From Hypomesus transpacificus (Eukaryota > Chordata > Actinopteri > Osmeriformes > Osmeridae): a stretch of DNA of 64,000 nucleotides. The position numbers and the translations under genes were made by a program. This document shows positions 22,971-33,255 of this stretch, one piece after another (position 1 is the stretch's first letter; each line of letters starts with the position of its first letter). The notes under the pieces were generated by a model. The model was given only the letters and a program-made list of their open reading frames with translations, made no database searches and was not told where the DNA came from. The DNA is taken from contig NC_061082.1 of the NCBI RefSeq assembly GCF_021917145.1, positions 12,064,237-12,128,236 of the forward strand, in the 5' to 3' direction.

Positions 22971-25481
22971 CGTGCGTGTGCGCGTGTGCGTGCACGAAGT
23001 AGAGAGGGAGAAATTGAGAGAGGGGAGACATGCAGGTGTACACGTATTTGTTTAATTTCAGACTGCTATTCAGTTTGTGTATTCAGGGATATTTTAGGAC
23101 CTGATCTCATGGTCAGCAAACATAGTATCTTTGTGCGCTCAGACACCTGTGCCAGATTAGAAGGCCTGAGATTGGGCTGTTTTAATAGTGCTACCCTAGC
23201 CTCTGTACTGTTGGCCATATTTTCACTTCAAGTATGCTTCCTAGGATAGTATGGATTTCTTCAGAATGTTCCCATGTCTTAACAACCCCTCAGAGTGTAG
23301 AAAAACAGACAGAAGTATTGACTTAACCTTGTGCTTCTATTTGCACACTGACAAAGAAGTGTCATCTCACCCTTTCACCTGTTTCTACTTTTTCTCCCGC
23401 CTTTCCAGGAGCCTTTGCGTGGACGCCCTCATTGAACTCTCCGACGAAAATGCAGACTGGAAGTTGAGCTTTGATGAGTTCCTGAACTGCTTAAAACCTG
23501 GCTTCAACCCCCCTGAGAGGAGTAAGAAGTCTAAAAACAGTCTAAGAAGTCTAAAAACAGACTTCCTGATCCTGCCACTCCACCACAGTTCCCCACATCA
23601 CTGTCAAACATCCCACTGCTCAACACTGGGCACCAATGTACAATGTACAGTACAATGCATCGTTACAATGCACCAACGCTCACAGTGTACGCTCACAATG
23701 TACAAAATGGTATTCTTTGAGAAAAAGATACTTCAGTCAAAACTCATGAAGGTGAAATACTTGAGTTGTAAGTGTAGAGGCTGAAATACTTGCAGAAACT
23801 TGATCAAGAAACAGACACATTTTCTGTTTATCCTAATCGTCTGTTCATGCCTCCAGTGACGACGAAAACATTACTGGATGTTTGATTTCTTGTGATACCA
23901 GTAAAGCAATCTTTATGCTTTAATGATAGGGCAATCTGTGTAAAGGTCACAGTGAGAGAGGCAGAAGCTATGTGGGTTAACTCAGTGACCTCAGAGTTGC
24001 AGAAATATTCCCCTGTTGAACACAGGAGGACAATCAGAGCCAAGGACATACACATACTCACACTGTATGAAATATGATAAGACTAGCAATGTAAGGGATG
24101 AATAAAAATGAGTTTTGTATTATCACAAAATATGATGTGGGGGGTAAGATTGAAATTTATGCCAACCAAGTGCTGTGAAATGGTACTAAACGTAGTCTGA
24201 AGTACACCAAAGTGTGCTTGGTTCACATCAACATAATTTAAGTTTAGCAGCTAATCAGAGTCAAGTATTTAACAAGTTAAGGTTTATTACAGCATATGTT
24301 TGCAGACATAAAGCATTTTGTATTTATATGTAGTGATATAAAGCTTATCATGTCTCATTGAGATCATCAAGGTTGCTGATAAAGTTTATTCTAAGCCAAG
24401 TTGCAGTAATACAAAAAGGAAATCTGTATATATGCGGTCATTTCAAAAGTTGTTTCAAATGTATTTACTGTGTGTTTGTGTGTGTGTGTCCTGTCCAGAG
24501 TGTGCCCTGGAGGATGAGACCTATGAGGATGGAGCAGAGACCACGGTGGAGTGTAACCGCTGTGTGTGTGCCTGTGGGAACTGGGTCTGCACAGCCATGA
24601 CCTGCTCTGGTGAGGAGACACAACAACCAGCTATCCTCTACATCCCTCCATTTCCTTGTTCATTCATCCACCCCATGCATCCACCATACATAAATGTATG
24701 TTCCACTATTTCCATCCCAAGACAAGGTTGAGGTTGCCGAGGAGACGGGGAATGCAGGGCCGGAGATGACGGAGGAGGAGTGGACACGCCGTGTGGCCGA
24801 GCTCAACAAGCACCAGGTCAGTACAGACTGTTCTAGAACCTCGGCAGACAAAAACAAGCATCCAACCGCTCAGCCTCATTCCCTACATTTCAACCACTAT
24901 CTAGGGCCCTGCATAGGGAATACGTAAATGAAATATAAATATGATTTTGGATGCCATTTTGTTGCTTTATGAGAAAGGAAATGTTGTTGCTACTGGAAGC
25001 TTGCTCTTTAATGTTTAAAAAGTGCAGTTGAAGCTAGTTCACCAAGTTAGCGGACAATACATCAGAAGTGCTATGTTGCTTGCTAACCTAAACAAAACAT
25101 GGCATACATAACGTTAGGTAACCCCATATTGAAAATAGTTTTTCACCTAAGGACTTGTCAGTGTCTAGTTGTTGTCGTGTGAGAACGTGTGTGACCACCT
25201 GCATGTGTGTGTTCTGGCACTGAGCCATGGCGAGTTGTGTATCCTGCTCTCAGATATGAGAGTCTAGAAAATCACTGTAAACAACAACAATCCCTTCAGA
25301 AGGAAGTCGCGGTTTATATTAGGCAGCTTAAACACTGTACTCATATCTCTCTTTTTCCTTTTCTCCCTCTCTTCCCCTACCCTCTCCTTTCATTTCTATT
25401 CCTCTCACTTTCCAATTACTTTGCCTCACCCAAACACAGGAAACAGTGGAGAAGATGAAGACCAGCACCAAGGAAGCCTAA
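10600..25481 (+). CDS. fstl1: follistatin-like 1, secreted glycoprotein, 11 coding exons
   Basis: Coding exons: 10600-10656, 19085-19186, 19344-19473, 20056-20088, 21365-21495, 22817-22935, 23409-23521, 24499-24609, 24722-24816, 25440-25481. That is ten certain exons; all have GT-AG borders and phases that fit, giving 310 aa against 308 in human FSTL1. A signal peptide is visible ([18 protein letters not shown]). A follistatin-type Cys-rich segment with [12 protein letters not shown] and a Kazal domain ([19 protein letters not shown], about 63-96) follow. Next is an EF-hand pair ([23 protein letters not shown]) and a C-terminal VWC-like Cys cluster ([18 protein letters not shown]). The family acts outside the cell as a modulator of BMP/TGF-beta and inflammatory signalling. 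The start ATG is the first base of its exon; an extra upstream ATG may be spliced in frame (10438-10440). Intron 1 is 8.4 kb. Which teleost duplicate this is cannot be told from the window. The number in the call counts the non-coding leader. Confidence 0.95.
13635..13826 (+). mobile_element. tRNA-derived SINE, copy 1
   Basis: The head is tRNA-like (Leu/Ser type): GTCAGATGGCTGAGCGGTGA contains an A box and GGTTGCCGGATCGATTCCC a B box. A middle block has GTCCTTGGGAAAGGCACTT. The tail reads GTAAGTCGCTCTGGATGAGA, GCGTCTGCTAAATGACTAAA and TGTAAAT. This domain order is that of a common fish SINE. The same structure recurs at 16512-16698. Confidence 0.85.
14547..14579. repeat. poly-C tract, 33 bases
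   Basis: Uninterrupted C33 followed by a short CA run. Tracts of this length are unstable and prone to miscounting in sequencing. Confidence 0.9.
16180..16480. repeat. diverged direct duplication, copy A
   Basis: Shares a landmark series with copy B at 17775-18086. The landmarks are CATGACCTCA, then GTGTGTGCTTCTACC, a long CT-rich stretch with CTCCCTTTTCTCTCACCC, and GTTTACAGAATCATTA followed by CTACAGGTACCAGATA. Roughly 70-75 per cent identity by eye, in the same order and orientation. Confidence 0.7.
16512..16698 (+). mobile_element. tRNA-derived SINE, copy 2
   Basis: The head reads GGAGTCAGATGGCTGAGTGG and the B box GCAGGTTCGATTCCTGG. The middle and tail are as in copy 1, ending AAATGACTAAATGTAAATG. 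It is better preserved in the B box than copy 1. It lies directly after copy A of the intron duplication and is absent from the corresponding place after copy B, so it inserted after the duplication. Confidence 0.87.
17047..17394. mobile_element. possible short hAT-like element
   Basis: The left edge TAGGGGTGGACGATGTATCG and the reverse complement of the right edge TAGGGATGTGTGGATTGATC resemble the ends of fish hAT elements (CAGGGRTGGGCGATATATCG type). The interior is AT-rich and non-coding. No clean 8-bp duplication was found, so the call is tentative. Confidence 0.4.
17775..18086. repeat. diverged direct duplication, copy B
   Basis: Same series of landmarks as copy A (16180-16480). It ends GGTTTACAGAATCATTATGG and then ATACAGGCACCAGATACATT. 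The spacing between copies is about 1.6 kb. Confidence 0.7.
22752..22807. repeat. (GT)n microsatellite before an fstl1 exon
   Basis: GT dinucleotides with a few C interruptions run up to ten bases from the acceptor of the exon at 22817. A polypyrimidine tract is nearly absent; the acceptor is simply CACTGCAG. Confidence 0.9.
22939..22990. repeat. (GT)n/(GC) microsatellite after an fstl1 exon
   Basis: Begins three bases after the donor of the exon ending at 22935 (GTCAGTGTGTGTG) and grades into GCGTGCGTGTGCGC. Confidence 0.9.
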
Positions 25482-27115
25482 AAATGAAGCGAAGAAGAAG
25501 AGAGAACCACCATGGGGCCCTGTGCAGTTACTGAATTGACTCAAATATGTTTCTGCTCTTTTGTTACGCTCATGAAATATTATTTTATTTTTTTCACTTT
25601 TTTCGTCTTTTACATTTCTTAGTTATGCTTTGGGTCTGTCGTGCGGTACCAATATTGAGTTATGTTGTGTTCAGTACTGTTTTGTTTGATTGTATAACTG
25701 CACCCCCGCACTAAAAATGGGGCTTTTAGTGTTTCTTAGATGTTTTTGAAACTATGTATACAATATAGGGTATGTTTGTGTGATTTAGATTGGAAACAAT
25801 GGCAAGCGGGTACTGGTCTGGATGGATGACATGTGTTGATTGGATAATATACACTTGGGGTAACCTGGAGAGGCTACATACAATAACAATATGGAGAACC
25901 TACCAGTGGGTGTGTGTATATGGGACCTTTTGGAGTGCCAGAGAGAACCTCAGCAGTATTAGTACACTTCTGCACTGCTTCAGCACTATTCCAATGAACA
26001 ACCACTATGGTTGACTCCATTTTGTCTCTCGAATGTGAGTTGAATACAGTGATCATTATTAACACGGTGGTCTGGTGTGAAGGTTAGAAAGCTTGAATAC
26101 TTTATCTAAAGATTATTGGCTAACAGAAGAGGCTTGATACTGCTTGACCTTTCCCCTCTTCTACCAATGTAGTTCCGTTCATTAGTTCAGTGCCCCCCCC
26201 CCCCCCCCCCCCCCCCCGTTTGATTCAAACTGTTTGCGATGCCCTGCTATATGTTTCCAAGATATGTGCTTCTGTATGCAGTCTGTTATTGGTTGGAAAT
26301 GGAGAATGTGTGTGATTGCTATGGTTGTCCTGCTGGAGTCAGCTCTCTGTGGCCTTGTTGTAACCTGGTCCACTAGGCCATGAAAACCAGATCTATCTTG
26401 GCACGCTCACTAGATATTTGGCCTCTGTCCAACAACATTAAGCCTAATGTAGAATGAAGAGATATTTTACATCAACATACAAATACTAAGACCAGGCTTG
26501 TAACGGACCCTACTATAGAGACCCCAGCACCAAGCCAGGAGCTGAGCTGAAAACAGGAGGAAGTTAACCTTTTGAAACCAAAATTGTGTGACTGATTTAT
26601 CTATATAGACCCACCTTTTCCAGGTAAAACATGACCCTGGACCCAGCAACAACACATTACCTGTGCTTTTGGAAGTCATTCCAAACAAAAGGACTAGCCT
26701 CACTGTCAGCTAATTTAGCTAAGATGCTTTTCTAACCTTGTACATGCATGAGATGGGGTGTGTTTGTGTGTGTTTGGAAATAGGTAGATCTTTTGGCACA
26801 TTGAGTGTGTGTGTGATTGTGTGTAGTGGTGAGTTCAAGTTGATTTTTGTTTTAAAATCCTATTTGAGGTTTGTGGGTATCAATTAGTGCCTTAAATCCA
26901 TAACCTCGTACTTTAGTGTGCACCCCACCACAGTCATTGTGTAGAATCCTAGCAGACCTTGCCCTAAAGTAGGTCATTTCTTTCAGATTTTTACCTTATG
27001 TTGTATGTTAGGTATGAATGAGTGTGTGTGAATGCAAAGCAAAACTAGGGTCAGTCTACATGCATATTACACAGAATCTGAAAAGTATGTATGACAATAA
27101 AACCATATACTGTAC
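25482..27115 (+). other. fstl1: fstl1 3' UTR with poly(A) signal
   Basis: Non-coding, AT-rich sequence follows the stop TAA at 25479-25481. It includes a 25-base C tract (26193-26217) and ends near an AATAAA hexamer at 27096-27101, followed by a TGTGTGTGAGTGTGTTTGTG stretch at about 27140-27160 suitable as a downstream GU element. Length and end are inferred. Confidence 0.5.
26193..26217. repeat. poly-C tract, 25 bases, in the fstl1 3' UTR
   Basis: Uninterrupted run of C between CAGTG and GTTTGATTC. Confidence 0.9.
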
Positions 27116-28283
27116 TACCACAAGTGTGTCCACCTTGTATGTGTGAGTGTGTTTGTGTGAGAGATGGACAGAAATAAATTAAGGGAATGTTTGTGACAAG
27201 GCCGTGGCCATGGAGTCAACATTGGGGGGGAAGAAATCAGCTGTGCAGTCTGAGGGTCGCCCCCTGAAAAAAAAAAAAAATGTACACATGGGATTAACTT
27301 TGGGATATATATTATGATTACGGCCCTGGTTTGTGAGTGTTCAAACTCAGTCGTCGATGGGAACAGTGGGTGGGGGATGTCCCTCCCCCAACCAAGCTAA
27401 AATCGACAGGTCTTATGGAGGGTTTGGACACCCCCAGCCCCACGCAACTGGGACAGTACGAGGGGGGATGCAGAGAGAAGGCTGCACATTTCTCATTTTT
27501 ACCATAGTAATGATTATAACCCGTACTCAAATGTGTTATACTGATTTAATTTTTTATACTCAGATGTTGGTAAAACAGCGAACATTCAGTGCCCCCCAAT
27601 GATTAGCCTTGTTTTTTTGCTGTAGACTACATTCTGCACACACACTGTGGATCCGGTCTTGCATAATGCAAAGCAAGAAAATATTGCATAACTGTCGGAA
27701 CTGAGACAGCTGGAGCATGTGGTCCTCCTCACTTTCGGTTGGCCATCGGTCAAAGAGGCATACATATATTCCGACAACAAATAAACTTTCATATATAATG
27801 TATTCTATAACTTACATTTGTTCCATGAACTCAGTGCAACTCGTTTTTATTCTAAGATCTCTTACTGTCAACGACAGAGATAAGGAGTTATAGGGTTAAC
27901 TACAGTAGGGCGGAGCTAAATTCTACTCGGCGAACCCTGTAACATGTAAAACACATAATACACTCATGAAAGGCTACTTTGACGATTGAGCCAGGCAGAT
28001 TTTGGCACAATGCATAGTGAACTCAAAATTTACGATTATTTAAGCACAGTTGAAATACTGACCTAGATTATATGAAAGGTCGTTGTGTGCCTGGCAATTG
28101 GATGGCGAACTATTTCATATCAGCGATCTTAACGGTCCGGTCTCAGTGTGGAATGTTGATGTGAAACAAACGGAGCCGTTTCGGGGCTATCTGACTTCAT
28201 TCTTTGGGGAGCCATTTGGGGATACGGAGACATTTTCATGCCCACTCTATCCTCGACAGTGAATTTGACTCTACACTTTAAAA
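27116..28283. other. fstl1-lrrc58 intergenic gap and lrrc58 promoter region
   Basis: No gene seen. A 14-base A tract sits at about 27268-27281. The 27320-27600 block (GGGATGTCCCTCCCCCAACC and following) looks like a dispersed repeat I cannot classify. The last 200 bases before the lrrc58 ATG should hold its promoter and 5' UTR, but I see no TATA box. Confidence 0.4.
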
Positions 28284-31200
28284 ATGGAATCTTATGAAGG
28301 AGCTGGGCCCGGTGAAGGAGTACTAGATTTGTCGCGTTTGAATCTAAGCAGTTTGAGTCTTGACAATGTCAGCGAGGAGCGCAAGCGGGACACCCGGCAG
28401 CTGTACCTCACGTTTAACCGACTGACCTCGCTACCCGTGTCAGTCTGCATCTTTTCCAACCTTGAATTTCTAGACATCAGCAACAACGGGATGTCGGTAA
28501 TCTGTGAAGACATAACACGGTTGATCAAGCTAAGGACATTAATAGCTAAGAACAATCGTCTAGACGAGTTCTCGCTGCCCAAAGAGTTCGGTTTGATGCA
28601 GCTAGAAGTTCTGAATTTCAGTGGAAACAGATTTGAAGTGATGCCGGGGCAGCTGATGAACTTGCAGCGTTTGCAATCGCTTTCTCTTGGGGGAAACAGA
28701 CTCAAAAGTATACATGGGGAGATAGAAAATCTAACCAGGTAGGTTTATTATGGATTGGTGTAAGTGTTTGTGGCTGTATTATTGTTACACTAATCTTCTA
28801 TCTTACAGTAACTAGCCTAGAGCCTGTCCTGATGGCTTCACGCTAAGTAGCAATAACTTGGACAGTGCCCTCCTCGGCGGTGAGAACACTAGTTCGTGGG
28901 CCCGTGTAACAATTAAAGAGTTGTTGGTTGTACTGATGCCCCCTTTCCGTTGGGTTGTTTTCCAGAAACATATTAGCCAACTGCAATATGCTAATTTGGT
29001 TGTAGCCTACTGAGCAGCATACTCATGTATACTTTTGTAGCTTTTGAGATGCCCTCACAAATCCTGCCAAGTGCTATTGGGAAAGTTGTAAAGTCGTATC
29101 TGATTGTAGGCGTGGCCGTCGTTGATACAACTGCGTTGATACAACTGCTTTCAGGGCAGGAAACTGGTTGGCATGATGGTAGGCTAATACTAGGAAAAGC
29201 TGCCTTGGGAAGAACAGGCTGTGTACACATCATTTTATTACGCCATGTCCACTTAACCAGCTGTAGGTCACGGTGACCGAGGCTGTGACTCGATGAGCCA
29301 AGTCCCTATAAAGCCGCATTCTGTCCCTGGCAGAAACTGTAAACATAGTCTTATCAGTTCATGTGTTTAGCAGCAAGTTATGGTGATTTGACAGGAGGAC
29401 TAAAGACCAGCTAATTTTTGCTCCCCTCTCTGTTCTTATTCTTATACATTAGGTCTCTCACTCACTCACTTACTCACTCACTCTCTCAAACATGCAAATA
29501 TGGTCAAAGAAACAATAAAGTTATAATGATAACATGAAGAGGATGACAAATGTTTAGTAAACATTGAGTTGAACAAATTAAGTATAATTAAAACCATGAA
29601 AATGTAATACTAACAGCTAGGCTATCCAATATCAAATACTTAATGAAAATAATTGATGAAAAAAGTTTCATAAACATTATATACATCACGTTTTAAAACA
29701 GTATTCATAGATATTACCAATATAAGATGAGACAGTATAAATAATAATATTAATATTAAAGATATTGAAATCTAAGAATTTAATCATCTCAATATTTGTC
29801 ATGCTTGTTCTATATTCCTTAAATATTAATAATCTGTTACAAATTCTTCTGTTTTAAATTTTTTAGTTCTTTTTCTCAACTAGCATAAAGTGTATGCCAG
29901 GAACGGTTAATTGTTTGATTTGGTAAAGGGGGGAAAAACTGGGAATTATATACATTTTGGACTCTTATTTTCCACTTTCTACTATTTCTCAGTTTGATTT
30001 TGTTTTTATCACATTGTTTACAGAGCCTCTTTGGTACCCAATATTTTGTATACCCTTTTCAATTAGTAGCTTATGACCAGATAGGCTACTTATATTTTTG
30101 TTTGTAGGCTATTTGTCTTTCTTTTGTATTTAAAGGTAATTTGTGAGTAGCGATGTAGTTAGTTTTGATCTTTGATTACATCATTCCAATTTTCATTGTA
30201 TCCTATTTCTATTTCAGTTTCAAGTATAACAGTAAAGTACCATTACCATTTAATGTTAGACTTGATACTTTGAGGTTTTGGGGTGAGATATTTTGGGATC
30301 TTGCTTCTTATCTATTAATTTGTTTTTGCAAAGTATTATTGAATTTATTTTTGGACAGCCTGTTGGTGATTATACCAGAACTTTACTGCTCTTTTTAAAA
30401 CGTGTATAGTGTATTGGGAACAAACCTAGTTTTGCACTGCATGTGTTATTGGCTTACTCGGAATGTATTTTGAGGATTTCTCAATGGGATTGTTTTTACA
30501 AATTGTAAGTCAAAAGTTTGTCCCCATATCTTACTTGAACCGGTTATACACTATGATGATGGTCAGGTTGGAATGTATCTTTTTTATCAAACTTTTGATT
30601 GGAATTTTGACTTTTAAAAATGTTGTTTTAATAGCTCTTCTAACAAGTTCTGCTAAATATTTAGTTGTTAGGGCAAAACTTCCAGTGTACTGTAGGTGAT
30701 AGGATGACATGGTCACCTCCACCTCTTTGTTAGTGAGACCAGGGCATGCTGACTATTCTAGTGCTTTTGCCAGAAAATGTGTGTGTATGTTCAGTAGTGT
30801 TGGACTTGAGTGAAGTATTCTGTTCTTTTGTTCCCAACTCTTTCTCTCTTTTTTGCTCGCTGTTTCATTTACACACCCATACAAACAGGTGTCCTAAACA
30901 GCTCAGAAAGCATTCTCTATTTTCTTTGCTCCACTTCTCTCTTTTCACACCTCTCTCTCTCTCCCTCACCTACGGTATGACCTGCCTCTTATCCATCTTT
31001 CCCCACCCCCTTTCTCTGTTTTCCGCACCTCTCTAGCACATATTCTTATTTTTTTCTCTCTTTATCTCTCTCCTTATCACACATGACCTAGCTCCTATCC
31101 TCTGTCCTTCCTCCATCTTTCTTCCTTAAACTGTCCAATCACACATGAGCTATGATTTAGCTCTCATCCTGTGTCCTCCCTCTCTCTATCTTTCTCAGCC

Positions 31201-33255
31201 CTATCTACCCATAACAAATAGCTTATTACCTTCATCCCACCCTCTGCCCTCCCCCACGCTCTCTGTTCAGCCCCCTCTTTATCTCTCTCCCCATCACACA
31301 TGACCAAGCTCTTCTCTTCTGTACTCTCTCCCTCTTCCTTATCCCTTTACCCATCACACATAACATTTGATCGAGCTCCCATCCTTTGTCTTCCATCCCT
31401 CTCTATCTCTTCCTCATCCCTCTATATCCATCACACAAGACGTAGTTCCCATCCTTGCTCTCCCCCTCACCTTTGACCTAGCTATCGTCCGGCTCTCTCG
31501 CTAATAATAATTTTCCAACACATACCAGTTAGCCTAGGTAGGCAGTCTGAAATATTGAGGAAGGGTTCCTTCTGACTCATAAAAAAGGAAGGGCATGGAC
31601 AAACACCAAGAAGACAGAATGCCTCCCCCTCCCCCCAAACTGTCTCCCCCTTTCCCCACTCCCTCTCTATATCCATCACTAGTCATCAGTTTTGTCTGCC
31701 GGATGGGCGAACATGCAATAGGCTTACTCCTTTCACTCCCTGTCTCTTCTGTTCTTGTCTATATACATCTTTTGTAGTACATTGTTATTGCACATTGGTG
31801 CAATTTGGGTGATTCATTTGCAGACTTGACACTGAGTAATCTTATTCAGACACACACAAATCTACAGGAACAAACACTCCATTACTTGAGTCACCTGCCA
31901 ACTTTCGTGGGAGAAAACACACACACACACACAGAGCCATGTCATCACCTCCATGCGATATGTGCATAGTGAGGCTTCACTTGGTTTCTTGTCTTTAAAG
32001 ATGTTCAGTGGCCAGGCACACACACGTCCACTACCATGAATAATTCTGCCGCAAGGCCTCTGATGTCTTTCAAACCGTCTATTGAAACAGAACGTCTCTC
32101 CCTGCCTCTGTGTTACTGTATCGGTGCACCAGACCTCATGTTCAGACACGTGAAACTAGTACAATTGAAACTGGGCAGTGGTTCACTTTGATCAAGTAGA
32201 ACAAGGCTGTGTTTGACTCTTGTCACGCCCTCACAGTCTGGAGCTGCTCTATCTGGGAGGTAACCAGATCACCTGCATCCCTCCTGAGCTGGCCAACCTG
32301 CCTTACCTCAGCTACCTAGTCCTGTGTGACAACCGCATCCAGAGCATTCCCCCACAGCTCACCAGGTAACCATCACACCACCAGCTGCAGCTCACCACAT
32401 CCCAACCATTGTCTCACACAATCAGCAGTTGCAGTTGACCATATCCTGCAGTTGATCGTAACCAATTGTACAGTTATATTCATTCACTAAGAGACCACCA
32501 CGTAATTATAATCCAATCAGCCAATCAGGTGCTGGCAACAGGATTAGAGTTAGTGTTTGAATGACTTTGGATCTATTGCTCCCTCTCCCAGGCTCCACTC
32601 ACTGCGTTCCCTGAGTCTTCACAACAACCTACTGACATACCTGCCTCGCGAGATCCTCAGCCTGGTGCGCCTCCATGAGCTCAGTCTCCGAGGAAATCCA
32701 CTTGTGGTGCGATTTGTCAAGGAGATGACTTATGACCCTCCCTCACTGCTGGAGCTGGCGGCTCGTACTGTCAAGAGCCGGAATGTTCCTTACTCCCCAT
32801 GCGATCTACCCTCCCACCTCCTGCACTACCTGGATCTGGCAAGCAAATGCCCCAACCCCAAATGTGCCGGTAGGTCCCTCACACAACACCTTTTGAATGG
32901 CATTAGTCTCTAAGGATACGTTGTGGGACACACTCAAAAGGGGTCTATGGTGAAGTACTAGCATATAAATCTTTGTTGAAATGGCTGACAAACTGAATAA
33001 TGTGGGCTCTCAATACATGTTGGAGTCTGGAGTGTACTGACTGTCTATCTCTGCCCCGCAGGTGTGTACTTTGACTCGTGTGTGCGCCACATCAAGTTTG
33101 TCGACTTCTGTGGGAAGTACCGCCTCCCGCTCATGCACTATCTGTGCTCCCCAGAATGCACTTCTCCCTGCAGCTCAAACCCGCAAAGCGACGCGGAGTC
33201 AGAGGACGAAAGCAGCGTTCCTGCTGACCGCCTACAGAGGGTGCTTCTTGGCTAG
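28284..33255 (+). CDS. lrrc58: leucine-rich repeat-containing protein 58, 4 exons
   Basis: Exons 28284-28738, 32237-32365, 32592-32869 and 33062-33255 join in phase to 351 aa; human LRRC58 is about 371 aa. The N-terminal part (LDLSRLNLSSLSLDNVSEER) precedes a run of LRRs with the LxxLxLxxNxL pattern (about residues 45-240), for example FLDISNNGM, LEVLNFSGNRFEVMP, LQSLSLGGNRL, LVLCDNRIQSIPPQL and LRSLSLHNNLLTYLPREI. After SLRGNPLVVRFVKEMTYDPP comes a conserved Cys-rich tail (CPNPKCAGVYFDSCV; FVDFCGKYRLPLMHYLCSPE; CTSPCSS) that may bind zinc, and the end RVLLG. No signal peptide or membrane segment is seen, so it is intracellular. The role is not apparent from the sequence; LRR scaffolds of this kind usually act as binding adaptors. 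The ATG lies in AAAAATGG. Confidence 0.95.
28739..32236 (+). other. lrrc58: lrrc58 intron 1, no gene; AT-rich island and minisatellite
   Basis: From about 29480 to 30720 the sequence is strongly AT-rich and scattered with stops on all frames. From 30880 to 31480 it is strongly pyrimidine-rich on the plus strand and built from a degenerate 65-85 bp unit. I see no conserved coding frame. Confidence 0.6.
30950..31490. repeat. degenerate pyrimidine-rich minisatellite
   Basis: The phrase ATCACACATGACCTAGCTCC and its variants recur near 31074, 31137, 31210, 31290, 31351, 31427 and 31466. Each is followed by ATCCTNTGTCCTYCCTCYCT-like text. Period about 40-85 bp, with indels and substitutions between units. 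Confidence 0.7.

Noticed and set aside
25482..27115. Intronic or UTR microRNA like the primate miR-198 in FSTL1
   Set aside because: That microRNA is primate-specific to my knowledge, and I saw no suitable hairpin in this 3' UTR.
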